Assembly: GCF_023611925.1 (NCBI RefSeq)
Contig: NZ_CP091456.1
Coordinates: 1,178,001-1,242,000 of the forward strand
Origin: Avibacterium sp. 20-132
GTDB taxonomy: Bacteria > Pseudomonadota > Gammaproteobacteria > Enterobacterales > Pasteurellaceae
DNA: 64,000 bases
Reading direction: 5' to 3'
The translations under genes were made by a program, and so were the position numbers. The notes under the pieces were generated by a model. That model worked only from the letters and a program-made list of their open reading frames with translations, was not told the origin of the DNA and made no database searches. This document shows, one piece after another, positions 38,908-52,620 of this stretch. Within the stretch, counting starts at the first letter, position 1, and every line of letters begins with the position of its first letter.

Positions 38908-38926
38908 AATAAAAATTATTCTCATT
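38908..38926. promoter_or_regulatory. Possible Fur box between fbpA and groES
   Basis: The minus-strand 19-mer AATGAGAATAATTTTTATT agrees with the Fur consensus GATAATGATAATCATTATC at about 12 of 19 positions. It lies about 180 bp upstream of fbpA. Only a consensus comparison by eye supports it. Confidence 0.45.
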
Positions 38927-38973
38927 TTCCTTGGTTTGATGTTTACTCTTGGATAAAAAAATTTGATTACGCT

Positions 38974-39002
38974 CTTGAAAGCGCAAAAAAACTCCCCCAT
39001 AT
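38974..39002 (+). promoter_or_regulatory. Sigma-32 heat-shock promoter of groESL
   Basis: CTTGAA (38974-38979), a 15-bp spacer and CCCCATAT (38995-39002) match the sigma-32 consensus (CTTGAA and CCCCATNT) closely. It lies 44-72 bp before the groES ATG. Confidence 0.92.
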
Positions 39003-39045
39003 TTGCAATACTTTTTTTAAACATCAACTTAAAAAGGAAATAACA

Positions 39046-41051
<2,006 letters not shown>

Positions 41052-41115
41052 TTCCTCCCACATCTTTATTTTCAAAGAGCGGTAGAAATTTTTCTTATTT
41101 TTAAATTTCTACTGC

Positions 41116-41152
41116 AAAATCCCCATAGTTTTCGCTATGGGGATTTTTTGTA
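41116..41152 (+). terminator. Terminator of groESL
   Basis: AAAATCCCCATAG (41116-41128) pairs perfectly with CTATGGGGATTTT (41135-41147) around a 6-nt loop, followed by a T-run. Confidence 0.93.
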
Positions 41153-41329
41153 GTTAGACTAATAAGTTAGAGCGAAAATCATCAGTATAAAAAATCAGAA
41201 AATCAGTATGGATATATTTTATATGGAAAATGATATAGATTTCCTCTCGTTTTCATTAGGATGTATTTTTTATTAAATACTTGATAAGAAATAGGAATTA
41301 ACAAGAATTTACAAGGGAGAATAATATAA

Positions 41330-41406
41330 TGGCACGCCCTATTGGATTCGAACCAATGACCTACGGCTTAGAAGGCCGTTGCTCTATCCAGCTGAGCTAA
41401 GGGCGC
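41330..41406 (-). tRNA. tRNA-Arg (anticodon TCT)
   Basis: 77 nt with encoded CCA, starting GCGCCCTTAGCTCAGCTGG. The anticodon loop CTTCTAA inside ACGGC/GCCGT gives TCT for AGA codons. It is second in a two-tRNA transcript behind tRNA-Pro. Confidence 0.97.
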
Positions 41407-41431
41407 ATTTCAAATGGATATATAAAAGAAG

Positions 41432-41508
41432 TGGTCGGCGAGATAGGATTTGAACCTACGACCCACTGGTCCCAAACCAGTTGCGCTACCAAGCTGCGCT
41501 ACTCGCCG
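41432..41508 (-). tRNA. tRNA-Pro (anticodon TGG)
   Basis: 77 nt with encoded CCA, starting CGGCGAGTAGCGCAGCTTGG. The anticodon loop TTTGGGA inside ACTGG/CCAGT gives TGG for CCA codons. It is 25 bp upstream of tRNA-Arg on the same strand. Confidence 0.97.
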
Positions 41509-41522
41509 ACAAGATGGCGGTA

Positions 41523-41550
41523 ATTATAAAATGCTTTTATTATCAGTCAA
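41523..41550 (-). promoter_or_regulatory. Sigma-70 promoter of the tRNA-Pro/tRNA-Arg operon
   Basis: On the minus strand: TTGACT (41545-41550), a 16-bp spacer and TATAAT (41523-41528), 14 bp before mature tRNA-Pro. The boxes and spacing are the same as in the tRNA-Val promoter. Confidence 0.85.
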
Positions 41551-41675
41551 TGAATTTTTTCTGTTTTTTGGTTTAATCGCTCAAAATTATCTCAATTAGG
41601 CTTACATTAGAAGGTTTTTTTTGAGAAAATAGCAAACGTTTACTTTCTCAGCATTTCATATTTAAGGAAAACGTA

Positions 41676-42536
41676 ATGACGGCACAAATCATCTCTGGCA
41701 CCGCACTCTCGAAAGAAATCAAAGCAGAAATAGCAGAAAAAATTCAGCAGCATCTTAAACAAAATAGACGCGCCCCGGGGTTGGCTGTTATTTTAGTTGG
41801 CACAGATCCAGCTTCACAAGTTTATGTTGAAAGTAAACGTAGAAGCTGTGAAGAAATTGGTATGTTTTCTAAATCTTATGACTTGCCTGAAAGTACCTCC
41901 GAGCAAGCATTGCTTGCCCTGATCGATGAGTTAAATGCGGATCCGAACATTGATGGGATTCTCGTTCAATTGCCTTTACCGGCTCATATTAATAGCACCT
42001 CTGTGATTGAGCGTATTTCGCCAAATAAAGATGTGGATGGTTTTCACCCATATAATGTGGGGCGTTTATGTCAGCGTATTCCTACCTTACGCGCTTGTAC
42101 GCCTTACGGCGTGATTAAGCTTTTAGAAACCACTGGCATTGATTTTTATGGTCAGCACGCCGTAATTGTAGGGGCTTCTAATATCGTAGGGCGTCCTATG
42201 GCACTAGAGCTATTACTTGCAGGCTGCACCGTTACGGTAACACATCGCTTTACGAAAGATTTGGAACATCACGTTAAGCAAGCGGATATTTTAGTGGTAG
42301 CGGTAGGAAAACCACAATTTATCCCCGGCGAATGGATTAAAGAAGGCGCTGTGGTGATTGATGTCGGGATTAACCGTGTCGATGGCAAACTTGCGGGTGA
42401 TGTGGAATTTGATAAAGCAAAAGAAAAAGCGGGTTATATTACCCCAGTTCCCGGTGGTGTAGGGCCAATGACCGTTGCAATGTTAATGTATAATACGTTA
42501 TCCGCTTATGAAAAACATTGGGCTGAGGGCAAATAA
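41676..42536 (+). CDS. folD: Methylenetetrahydrofolate dehydrogenase/cyclohydrolase FolD
   Basis: Interconverts methylene-, methenyl- and 10-formyl-tetrahydrofolate in one-carbon metabolism. 286 residues. Substrate motif [15 protein letters not shown] with the catalytic lysine, QLPLPAHIN, the cyclohydrolase/dehydrogenase signature [15 protein letters not shown] motif [18 protein letters not shown], and [17 protein letters not shown] near the end. Confidence 0.97.
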   Translation: MTAQIISGTALSKEIKAEIAEKIQQHLKQNRRAPGLAVILVGTDPASQVYVESKRRSCEEIGMFSKSYDLPESTSEQALLALIDELNADPNIDGILVQLPLPAHINSTSVIERISPNKDVDGFHPYNVGRLCQRIPTLRACTPYGVIKLLETTGIDFYGQHAVIVGASNIVGRPMALELLLAGCTVTVTHRFTKDLEHHVKQADILVVAVGKPQFIPGEWIKEGAVVIDVGINRVDGKLAGDVEFDKAKEKAGYITPVPGGVGPMTVAMLMYNTLSAYEKHWAEGK

Positions 42537-42567
42537 AAATAATAGAAAAAAACACCGCACTTTTAAA

Positions 42568-42600
42568 AATAATGCGCTGTTAATAGCGCATTATTTTTAT
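42568..42600. terminator. Terminator after folD
   Basis: AATAATGCGCT (42568-42578) pairs perfectly with AGCGCATTATT (42585-42595), followed by TTTAT. It lies between convergent folD and the O-antigen-ligase-like gene; an uptake core sits just before it. Confidence 0.85.
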
Positions 42601-42603
42601 ATC

Positions 42604-43845
42604 CTAATTTTTATTCTTTACCACATTTATCGCAGCATAAAACACCACAATCAAAAAGAAATAGAAAATATTTCCTGAGTTATGTGCAAAGAAACTTTGT
42701 GAAACGTTATAAAACATTGTAGATATAACGTGAATAATACCTAAGCTGGAAAGGCATAATAGCTCAGGATTATCTCCATTTAAATTGCGAATAAAAAAGC
42801 GTAAAGGAACAATAAAAATAAATAATAAGGCGATTAACCCTATTAGCCCTTGTTTCACGGTATTATCAATAAATTGATTGTGATTATGTACAAAACTTGC
42901 GGAATACTCACTAATAATACCTGTTTTGGCGAGCTCTTGCTTTTTATCATAAATGCCTTGTTTTCCCCAACCTAAAAGCGGTTTTTCTTGAATGGCAATC
43001 CAAGACGCTTTCCACATATCGAAACGCGCGCCCACGGAGGTTGAGGTATTTTCACCGCTCATATATTGCGTAATATTGGCCTTAGCCGCATTGATACGAT
43101 CAATAATGCCGCCCGTGTTAGTGAGCGAAACGAGGACAGCAAACGTTGATATTATAGAAAATAAAATCGGGAAGAAGTATTTAGGTAGTTTTTTTCGATA
43201 ATTATATAGGATAACAGCCAATACAAACGGTACACCAATCCATCCACCGCGGGCGGTAGATAAAATGCTTCCTAATATTCCCATTAAGGCACAGAACAAG
43301 ACGAATAGCGCAAAGCTTTTATTTTTACTTGTCCAAAAATATAACCCAATAGCGATTGAAAATAATCCTAGGCTCATTGCCATATCACCACCTTGAATAC
43401 TTAGAATATTCTCATAGGCTCGTGCATATCCAAGATAAAAACGTTGAATAAGCTCAATAACACCGGCTAATAACGCAGAAAAAGGGATAATTTTGGCTAA
43501 AAGATAAAAGTTAATTTTATAATTAGCTAATAGTGGAAGGAGAGGTAAGAATAGTAAAATTCGGCTAGGATTATCTAATTCCTTTAATTCTCCGTGGTGG
43601 AATAATACAGAAAATGTAAGTGTGGCAAAATAAAATAAATAACTAAAGGCTAATGTTTTCTGTTCGCCATAAAACGTAAAAAGATTTTTCCTTTCTTTAT
43701 TTGTTACGAAAAGAAACAGTGTCGCTAAAATTAATAATGCGGGGGCTATGTTATAGCTACGGTCAAAGAGGAAAATTGATAAAAAATAAATTGCAACAGC
43801 GGCATTGATAAATAGATAAGTAAAAGGATAATTTTTATTACACAT
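42604..43845 (-). CDS. O-antigen ligase family (WaaL/Wzy_C) membrane protein
   Basis: 413 residues with 10-12 predicted membrane helices and one large periplasmic loop near residues 270-330. That loop holds the Wzy_C-type motif PLLGWGKQGIYDKK...SASFVHNHNQFIDNTVKQGL, including the histidine pattern found in WaaL ligases. Members join polysaccharide to lipid A-core or polymerise O units. In Pasteurellaceae with short lipooligosaccharide the homologue may add a single extension or an acceptor sugar chain; the substrate cannot be told here. Base composition is more AT-rich than its neighbours, common for surface-glycan genes. It appears monocistronic. Confidence 0.8.
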   Translation of the reverse strand: MCNKNYPFTYLFINAAVAIYFLSIFLFDRSYNIAPALLILATLFLFVTNKERKNLFTFYGEQKTLAFSYLFYFATLTFSVLFHHGELKELDNPSRILLFLPLLPLLANYKINFYLLAKIIPFSALLAGVIELIQRFYLGYARAYENILSIQGGDMAMSLGLFSIAIGLYFWTSKNKSFALFVLFCALMGILGSILSTARGGWIGVPFVLAVILYNYRKKLPKYFFPILFSIISTFAVLVSLTNTGGIIDRINAAKANITQYMSGENTSTSVGARFDMWKASWIAIQEKPLLGWGKQGIYDKKQELAKTGIISEYSASFVHNHNQFIDNTVKQGLIGLIALLFIFIVPLRFFIRNLNGDNPELLCLSSLGIIHVISTMFYNVSQSFFAHNSGNIFYFFLIVVFYAAINVVKNKN

Positions 43846-43952
43846 AACTTTCTTTAGTCAGAATGAACATTTTCTGGGCTAATTATGTGTCAAAAAAATC
43901 AAAATTTCCAGCCTTTAGATAAAATTAGGCTGACGTTATGTCAGCCTTAAAT

Positions 43953-44555
43953 CTATTTCAAGAATGCAGGAATATTTTTCTCGTATGCTGAAATAGCCTC
44001 TTCGTGTTGCAAGGTTAAACCAATATTATCTAAACCATTTAATAGGCAATGACGGCGGAATGCATCTAGTTCAAAGGGATAGATTTTTTCACCTGTGGTA
44101 ACGGTCATTTTTTCTAAATCCACATCAATGGTTGCGCCTTGATTTGCCCACACCCATTGGAAGATTTCTTCGATTTCCTCTTCGCTTAAACGGATTGGAA
44201 GCATATGATTGTTTAAGCTGTTGTTATAGAAAATATCTGCGAAACTTGGTGCAATCATCACTTTGAAACCATAATCGGCCAATGCCCAAGGCGCGTGTTC
44301 ACGAGATGAACCACAGCCTAGATTTTTGCGTGCAAGCAAAATACTCGCCCCTTGATATTGCGGGAAGTTTAGTACAAATTCGGGATTGGGCTGAGTGCCT
44401 TCGGCATCAAGATAACGCCATTCATGGAATAAATGTTTACCAAAACCGACGCGTGTAATCGCTTGCAAAAATTGTTTTGGAATAATGGCATCGGTATCTA
44501 CATTTGCCACATCTAATGGCACAACAATGCCTGAATGTTGTTTAAAGCCTGCCAT
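43953..44555 (-). CDS. leuD: 3-isopropylmalate dehydratase small subunit
   Basis: 200-residue small subunit that joins LeuC to isomerise 2-isopropylmalate to 3-isopropylmalate. Family motifs: [19 protein letters not shown] near residue 20, [19 protein letters not shown] (substrate-binding) and [20 protein letters not shown]. It is 9 bp after leuC and last in the operon. Confidence 0.97.
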   Translation of the reverse strand: MAGFKQHSGIVVPLDVANVDTDAIIPKQFLQAITRVGFGKHLFHEWRYLDAEGTQPNPEFVLNFPQYQGASILLARKNLGCGSSREHAPWALADYGFKVMIAPSFADIFYNNSLNNHMLPIRLSEEEIEEIFQWVWANQGATIDVDLEKMTVTTGEKIYPFELDAFRRHCLLNGLDNIGLTLQHEEAISAYEKNIPAFLK

Positions 44556-44564
44556 AATTTCTCC

Positions 44565-45974
44565 TTAATATAATTCCACTTGACGAATATCGACAAATTT
44601 ACCAAACACCGCTGCGGCTGCTGCCATTGCTGGGCTAACAAGATGTGTTCGGCCATTACGCCCTTGACGGCCTTCAAAATTACGGTTACTAGTGGAGGCA
44701 CAGCGTTCCCATTCACCTAGTTGGTCATCGTTCATTCCTAAGCACATTGAACAGCCTGGGTTACGCCATTGTGCGCCAGCTTCAATAAAGATTTTATCTA
44801 ATCCCTCTTTTTCTGCTTGTTCTTTCACAAGCCCAGACCCCGGAACAACCAACACGCGTTTTACGTTATCTGCCACTTTACGCCCTTTCATCACCGCAGC
44901 GGCAGCGCGTAAATCTTCAATACGAGAGTTCGTGCAAGAGCCAATAAATACTTGATCAATGGAAATCTGAGTTAAATCTGCGTTGGGTTCTAAACCAATA
45001 TAAGCTAAGGCTTTTTCCGCAGAGGCACGTATCACAGGATCACGCATTTCCGCTGGATTGGGTACGGTTTGATCAATACCAATCACCTGCCCCGGATTTG
45101 TTCCCCAAGTGACTTGTGGTGCGATGTCTTTGGCTTCTAATACGACTACCGTATCAAATTCAGCCCCTTCATCGGTTTTGAGTGTTTTCCAATAAGCGAT
45201 AGCCTCATCCCAATCTTTACCTTTCGGCGCATAAGGACGCCCTTTTAAATATTCAAAGGTCGTTTCATCTGGGGCAATTAATCCTGCTTTCGCACCAAGT
45301 TCAATTGCCATATTACATACTGTCATTCGGCCTTCCATTGAGAGGTTACGAATCGCTTCGCCACAAAATTCTACAACGTGTCCTGTGCCACCAGCCATTG
45401 TGGTTTTACCGATAATCGCAAGTACAATATCTTTTGCAGTAATCCCCGGAGCAACTTTACCACGTACTTCAATTTTCATATTTTTCGCGCGGCTTTGTTT
45501 TAAGGTTTGTGTTGCTAACACGTGTTCGACTTCTGATGTTCCAATTCCAAAGGCTAATGCACCAAAAGCACCGTGAGTTGCGGTGTGCGAATCGCCACAT
45601 ACGATGGTCATACCCGGTAAGGTTAGCCCTTGTTCAGGTCCAACTACGTGAACGATACCTTGTTGTTTGCTATTCATATCAAACAACTCAATTCCTGTCT
45701 TTGCACAGTTTTTAGCTAATTCAAGCACTTGAATTTTGGCTTGCCCTTCCAATTTATTCACATCACGTACTTGCGTTGAAATACTGTGATCCATTGTGCC
45801 GAAGGTTTTTCCTACTTGACGAACTGGGCGGTTCGCGACTCGTAATCCATCAAATGCTTGAGGGCTAGTAACCTCGTGAATTAAATGGCGATTAATGTAT
45901 AAAATCGGTGTTTCACCTTGTGATTCGTAGACGATGTGTGCATCGAATAATTTGTCGTAGAGAGTTTTTTTCAT
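44565..45974 (-). CDS. leuC: 3-isopropylmalate dehydratase large subunit
   Basis: 469-residue aconitase-family subunit with a [4Fe-4S] cluster. Cluster ligands are visible in IGSCTNSR and in [11 protein letters not shown]. The N-terminal motif [21 protein letters not shown] is the aconitase signature. It is separated from leuB upstream by about 500 bp of non-coding DNA, which is unusual for this operon. Confidence 0.97.
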   Translation of the reverse strand: MKKTLYDKLFDAHIVYESQGETPILYINRHLIHEVTSPQAFDGLRVANRPVRQVGKTFGTMDHSISTQVRDVNKLEGQAKIQVLELAKNCAKTGIELFDMNSKQQGIVHVVGPEQGLTLPGMTIVCGDSHTATHGAFGALAFGIGTSEVEHVLATQTLKQSRAKNMKIEVRGKVAPGITAKDIVLAIIGKTTMAGGTGHVVEFCGEAIRNLSMEGRMTVCNMAIELGAKAGLIAPDETTFEYLKGRPYAPKGKDWDEAIAYWKTLKTDEGAEFDTVVVLEAKDIAPQVTWGTNPGQVIGIDQTVPNPAEMRDPVIRASAEKALAYIGLEPNADLTQISIDQVFIGSCTNSRIEDLRAAAAVMKGRKVADNVKRVLVVPGSGLVKEQAEKEGLDKIFIEAGAQWRNPGCSMCLGMNDDQLGEWERCASTSNRNFEGRQGRNGRTHLVSPAMAAAAAVFGKFVDIRQVELY

Positions 45975-46479
45975 ATTTCGCTCGTTATTTGGTATTTAAT
46001 ATTTGGTATCTGCTGTTTGGTTTCGCCTAATAGCGACTTCATTTTACTGTGGCTATGCCTTGCACTGCGTGCCGTTGCTAAAGCAACGTTCAACCTAAAG
46101 GGTGTCTTTGCTTGTGCAAAAAAGCTCTCTGCTGTTTTGCTTCCATTTTTTAGAATGAATTTTCCTAAAAATTTATTTACGTTTGGGCAAAACAGCAGGT
46201 AACCCGAAGTACTATCTTTGTTAAATTAAAAGGATAGTGAATATCCCGTTTTTCCCCTTTATAACTTGCCTGAATGAGTGGCTAAGTGGCTAGGTGGATT
46301 TTTCGTGTTTGAGCCTGCTTGCAGGCGAGTTAAAAATCCGCCGTTTGCCACTCCACGAAATGAAGAAAAGCAAGTTATCAGGGCGCATTTCTTTTGCTTC
46401 GTTTTCTTTGTGCGAACAAAGAAAATGAAGTCTCGGTTAGGTGAAACTAGATAAATTAATCAAGTTTCTTAATAAATGG
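45975..46479. other. Non-coding gap inside the leu operon, rich in inverted repeats
   Basis: No convincing gene in 505 bp. Three structures were seen. A 12-bp perfect inverted repeat, CTGCTGTTTTGC (46129-46140) and GCAAAACAGCAG (46187-46198). A nested hairpin across 46261-46378. A 10-bp perfect hairpin, TTTTCTTTGT (46402-46411) and ACAAAGAAAA (46416-46425). A 61-codon plus-strand frame at 46017-46202 has no homologue I recognise and is probably chance. The stretch may be a degenerate mobile or repeat element, or a structured RNA. Confidence 0.6.
46261..46378. repeat. Nested inverted-repeat (long hairpin) element
   Basis: From outside inwards, four arms pair in order: ATAACTTGC (46261-46269) with GCAAGTTAT (46370-46378); GAGTGGC (46276-46282) with GCCACTC (46347-46353); GGTGGATTTTT (46293-46303) with AAAAATCCGCC (46332-46342), one G-U pair; and GCCTG with CAGGC (46313-46326) around a CTTG loop. 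Both strands could form it. The size and shape resemble a MITE-like repeat or a structured RNA; no terminal duplication was identified. Confidence 0.75.
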
Positions 46480-49127
<2,648 letters not shown>

Positions 49128-49153
49128 AACTTATCCTTTCATTGATTTTGAAT

Positions 49154-49182
49154 ATAAAAAAACCCGCCTCTAAAGTGCGGGT
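49154..49182 (-). terminator. Leucine operon attenuator (terminator)
   Basis: On the minus strand ACCCGC pairs with GCGGGT (49177-49182 with 49162-49167) around a 9-nt loop and is followed by seven T (49155-49161). It lies between the leader peptide and leuA. The loop arm contains a near-uptake sequence. Confidence 0.88.
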
Positions 49183-49225
49183 CAAATTTGGGAAATTTTT
49201 ACATAACGTGTTTTTTATCCACAAG

Positions 49226-49285
49226 CTAGCCGCACAAAAATTGTGAGAGGAGCAGGTGGAGTGAAAGCAAAACACGAGTAAACAT
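49226..49285 (-). CDS. leuL: Leucine operon leader peptide LeuL
   Basis: A 19-residue frame, MFTRVLLSLHLLLSQFLCG, with 7 leucines including a cluster LHLLL, preceded by the ribosome site AGAAGG. It ends 44 bp before the attenuator stem on the minus strand. Stalling at the leucine codons when charged tRNA-Leu is scarce would favour an antiterminator and let leuABCD be transcribed. The short length is explained by its role as a sensor rather than as a protein. Confidence 0.88.
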   Translation of the reverse strand: MFTRVLLSLHLLLSQFLCG

Positions 49286-49314
49286 AAAACATAATCCTTC
49301 TTGAAAACGGTTTT

Positions 49315-49342
49315 ATCTTACCTGCTAAAAATAAACTGTCAA
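49315..49342 (-). promoter_or_regulatory. Sigma-70 promoter of the leu operon
   Basis: On the minus strand: TTGACA (49337-49342), a 16-bp spacer and TAAGAT (49315-49320), placing the start about 20 nt before the leader ATG. The remaining 300 bp up to ccmA are AT-rich with one uptake core near 49470 and no gene seen. Confidence 0.8.
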
Positions 49343-49652
49343 ACACTATTTTAGGATTTTTCTCTAAAGCAAACGATTTTCAATGTGTTTGTTTAGTTTA
49401 ATATTTCATATTTTAATTTTATATTGGTTTAATAAACTAAGAGTGGCAAAAATGTTATTTTTTTATACCGCACTTTTCCTGAAAACAAGAGAATAAAATT
49501 TATTTTGATAAAGAAGAAAAAACAAATTTTGCGTTAAATCAATAATAACCTACAAATACTACTAAAGGGGTAGCCTTTCTTTGCTGGAAGAACTACGCGG
49601 CGTTATCGCCTTATGATAGAATCAGGGCATTTTCCAATAATTGTCAATTTTT

Positions 49653-50303
49653 ATGTCAATAATCAATCAATTACAGCTTGAACAAATTACCTGCCAACGT
49701 GGCGATAAAACCTTATTTTCCGAGTTATCTTTAACTTGGCAAAGTGGTGATTTTGTACAGATTGAAGGACATAATGGTATTGGAAAAACCAGTTTATTAC
49801 GGATTTTAGTTGGGCTAGCCCAACCCGTTGTTGGGCAAGTATGCTGGAATGCTCAACCGATTAAACAATGCCGTGAAGCGTATTATTACCAGTTATTATA
49901 TTTAGGTCATCACACGGGAATTAAACCAGAACTTACTGCGTGGGAAAATTTAAAATTTTATCAAGCCGTTAGCCAATGCCAACAAGGTGAAGAAGCCCTT
50001 TGGCAGGCATTGGAAAAAGTGGGCTTGATCGGGCGTGAAGAGATTACCGCAGGGCAACTTTCCGCAGGGCAACAGCGACGTATTGCCCTTGCACGGTTAT
50101 GGCTTTCCCAAGCGCCTTTATGGATTTTAGATGAGCCTTTCACGGCGATTGACAAAAAGGGTGTACGCATTTTAACAGGCTTATTTGAACAGCAAGTGGA
50201 AAAAGGCGGAATGGTGATTTTAACTAGTCATCAAGCGATCCCGAGCGAACAATTACAGGTGCTGGATTTAGAGAAATATAAATTTGACCCACATCGTGCT
50301 TAG
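49653..50303 (+). CDS. ccmA: Heme exporter ATP-binding protein CcmA
   Basis: ATPase of the CcmABCD complex that releases holo-CcmE during cytochrome c maturation. I choose the ATG at 49653 ([19 protein letters not shown]) over the TTG at 49641; 216 residues. Walker [19 protein letters not shown], signature [17 protein letters not shown], Walker [13 protein letters not shown]. It is first in a nine-gene ccm operon. Confidence 0.95.
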   Translation: MSIINQLQLEQITCQRGDKTLFSELSLTWQSGDFVQIEGHNGIGKTSLLRILVGLAQPVVGQVCWNAQPIKQCREAYYYQLLYLGHHTGIKPELTAWENLKFYQAVSQCQQGEEALWQALEKVGLIGREEITAGQLSAGQQRRIALARLWLSQAPLWILDEPFTAIDKKGVRILTGLFEQQVEKGGMVILTSHQAIPSEQLQVLDLEKYKFDPHRA

Positions 50304-50348
50304 TCGCTACGCTCAAATAAAGTGCGGTGCAAAATGAGAGACGTTTTT

Positions 50349-51014
50349 ATGCAGATATTTGCGCAAATTATCAAACGGGAATTACGCATTGCGATGCGAA
50401 AACAAACGGAGATTCTCAATCCGTTGTGGTTCTTTTTGATTATTATTACTTTATTTCCTTTGGTCATCGGCCCAGAACCGAAATTACTCGCCGAAATTGC
50501 CCCCGGGGTTGCTTGGGTGGCAGCGTTGCTCTCGGCATTATTATCTTTTGAACGTTTATTTCGTGATGATTTTATTGATGGCTCATTAGAGCAATTAATG
50601 CTCAGCTCACAACATTTAGCCTTAACCGCATTAGCTAAAGTGGTGGCACATTGGTTATTGACAGGCTTACCCCTGATTTTGCTTTCCCCTATTGCTGCAT
50701 TATTGCTTTCTTTGGATAGCCATATTTGGTGGGCGTTAGTGCTGACATTGTTATTGGGGACGCCAATTCTAAGCTGTCTTGGTGCAATTGGTGTGGCGCT
50801 TACGGTTGGGCTACGCAAAGGCGGTGTGCTATTGAGTTTATTGGTGTTACCTTTGTTTATTCCCGTGCTGATTTTTTCTTCGTCTGTCCTTGAAGCGGCG
50901 GCACTTACCTTGCCTTATAACGGGCAACTTGCTATTTTGGGCGCAATGTTATGTGCTGCATTAACCTTATCGCCTTTTGCTATTGCGGCAGCGTTACGGA
51001 TTAGCGTGGAATAA
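50349..51014 (+). CDS. ccmB: Heme exporter permease CcmB
   Basis: Six-helix membrane partner of CcmA. The start MQIFAQIIKRELRIAMRKQ at 50349 aligns with other CcmB proteins; in-frame starts at 50334 and 50322 are possible. About 221 residues, with FFLIIITLFPLVIGPEP and the conserved FERLFRDDFIDGSLEQLMLS loop. An uptake core lies just upstream of the start. Confidence 0.94.
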   Translation: MQIFAQIIKRELRIAMRKQTEILNPLWFFLIIITLFPLVIGPEPKLLAEIAPGVAWVAALLSALLSFERLFRDDFIDGSLEQLMLSSQHLALTALAKVVAHWLLTGLPLILLSPIAALLLSLDSHIWWALVLTLLLGTPILSCLGAIGVALTVGLRKGGVLLSLLVLPLFIPVLIFSSSVLEAAALTLPYNGQLAILGAMLCAALTLSPFAIAAALRISVE

Positions 51015-51059
51015 CGTGAGAAACTGATTTTTGATTTTAAAGTAAGGAAAATATTCATT

Positions 51060-51797
51060 ATGTGGAAATGGCTTCACCCTTATGCTAAACCAGAAACGCA
51101 ATATCGCGTATGTGGAAAATTACTTCCTTGGTTTGCCATACTTTCAACCTTATTCATTGCGACGGCTTTAGTATGGGGCTTAGCTTATGCACCAGCAGAC
51201 TACCAACAAGGTAATAGCTTTCGCATTATGTATATTCACGTTCCGGCAGCCATTTGGTCAATGAGTATTTATGTGTCAATGGCGATTGCGGGAATCATTG
51301 GTTTAGTGTGGCAAATTCGCCAAGCGCATCTTTCAATTATTGCGATGGCACCAATTGGTATGGTATTTACTTTTATCGCCTTAGTAACTGGGGCGATTTG
51401 GGGAAAACCTATGTGGGGAACGTGGTGGGTGTGGGATGCACGCTTAACCGCATCATTAATTTTATTTTTCTTATATTTAGGCGTGATTGCGTTGTATTCC
51501 GCATTCCAAGATCGCACAACAGGAATGAAAGCTGCCGCTATTTTATCTATTGTCGGTGTTATCAATATTCCGATTATCCACTTCTCTGTGGAATGGTGGA
51601 ATACCTTGCACCAAGGCGCGAGTATCACCAAATTTGAAAAGCCATCTATTGCAACGCCGATGTTGATCCCACTGATTTTATCTATTTTGGGCTTTATGGC
51701 ATTAACCATTTGTTTAACCTTAGTGCGTTATCGTTTAGCCTTATTAAATGATGAGAAAAAACGCCCTTGGGTAAAAATGTTAGTAAATAGCAAATAA
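51060..51797 (+). CDS. ccmC: Heme-handling protein CcmC
   Basis: Inner-membrane protein that delivers heme to CcmE. 245 residues with six helices. The tryptophan-rich WWD-type motif MWGTWWVWDARLTASLILF is intact, as are the two flanking histidine loops (YIHVPAAIWSM and PIIHFSVEWWNTLHQG). Confidence 0.96.
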   Translation: MWKWLHPYAKPETQYRVCGKLLPWFAILSTLFIATALVWGLAYAPADYQQGNSFRIMYIHVPAAIWSMSIYVSMAIAGIIGLVWQIRQAHLSIIAMAPIGMVFTFIALVTGAIWGKPMWGTWWVWDARLTASLILFFLYLGVIALYSAFQDRTTGMKAAAILSIVGVINIPIIHFSVEWWNTLHQGASITKFEKPSIATPMLIPLILSILGFMALTICLTLVRYRLALLNDEKKRPWVKMLVNSK

Positions 51798-51813
51798 ATT
51801 TTGCATAAATTTG

Positions 51814-51866
51814 CACCGCACTTTTATTTTTTAAACATAATGTGGGGAGAAAACTAAAGTGCGGTG
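51814..51866 (+). repeat. Inverted uptake sequences between ccmC and ccmD
   Basis: CACCGCACTTT (51814-51824) and AAAGTGCGGTG (51856-51866) form a perfect 11-bp inverted repeat around a 31-nt loop. Here the cores face outwards compared with the terminator pairs, and there is no T-run directly after the second arm, so it is probably not a strong terminator. Confidence 0.7.
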
Positions 51867-51904
51867 GTTTTTCAACGAATTTTTAATTTTATAAGGATAA
51901 GAGA

Positions 51905-52108
51905 ATGTTTTTTAACTCTGTGAGTGATTTTCTAAATATGGGGGGCTATGGGTTTTACGTCTGGCTTTCCTATGGCATTTCTTTCTTAGCCATTGTAGGC
52001 TTGATCTTGCAAGGGGTGATGAGTAAGAAAAATCTCATTAATGAAATTAAACGTGAACAACAACGTGCCCAATATGAACAAAAACGTAGAACGGGGGAAA
52101 GCCTATGA
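51905..52108 (+). CDS. ccmD: Heme exporter accessory protein CcmD
   Basis: Small single-helix protein, 67 residues, bridging CcmABC and Ccm[21 protein letters not shown] is the typical start, with the conserved YVWLSYGI helix and a basic cytoplasmic tail ([19 protein letters not shown]). Its TGA overlaps the ccmE ATG as ATGA. Confidence 0.93.
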   Translation: MFFNSVSDFLNMGGYGFYVWLSYGISFLAIVGLILQGVMSKKNLINEIKREQQRAQYEQKRRTGESL

Positions 52109-52620
52109 ATCCAAGACGTAAATCTCGTTTAACCATTGTTTTATTTGTGTTAGTCGGTCTTGCGGTGGCGTCATCGCTGGTGTTGTATGCGTTGCGTCAA
52201 AATATTGATTTATTTTATACACCAACAGAAGTACTTTATGGCAAAAATGAGAATGCGGAAACCAAACCGCACGTTGGGCAACGTATCCGTGTTGGCGGAA
52301 TGGTGGTGGAAGGCTCAGTAAAACGTGATGCGAAAAGCCTGAAAGTGGTATTTGATCTCAATGATATTGGGCCTTCAATTACGGTGGAATATGAAGGCAT
52401 TTTGCCTGATTTATTCCGTGAAGGGCAGGGCATTGTTGCACAAGGAGTATTAAAAACCCCGACTGTGCTAGAAGCCAGTGAAGTATTGGCAAAACACGAT
52501 GAGAATTATGTTCCACCCGAATTAGGCGAACAAATGAAAAAAGTGCATAAGCCAATGGGCATTTCAGATTTAAGCCATGAAAGCGAACGTGATCGTCAAG
52601 AAAAACGAGAAGGTAAATAA
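52105..52620 (+). CDS. ccmE: Heme chaperone CcmE
   Basis: Periplasmic heme carrier anchored by one N-terminal helix (about residues 8-28). 171 residues. The OB-fold carries [13 protein letters not shown] and [21 protein letters not shown]; the covalent heme-binding histidine is in [13 protein letters not shown]. Its TAA overlaps the ccmF ATG (TAATG). Confidence 0.96.
   Translation: MNPRRKSRLTIVLFVLVGLAVASSLVLYALRQNIDLFYTPTEVLYGKNENAETKPHVGQRIRVGGMVVEGSVKRDAKSLKVVFDLNDIGPSITVEYEGILPDLFREGQGIVAQGVLKTPTVLEASEVLAKHDENYVPPELGEQMKKVHKPMGISDLSHESERDRQEKREGK

Noticed and set aside
41052..41330. Possible small RNA between groEL and tRNA-Arg
   Set aside because: Apart from the groESL terminator, no promoter or second structure could be supported.
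46017..46202. A 61-codon plus-strand frame in the leu gap
   Set aside because: No ribosome site, no recognised domain, and it is opposite to the operon; probably chance within a repeat-rich stretch.
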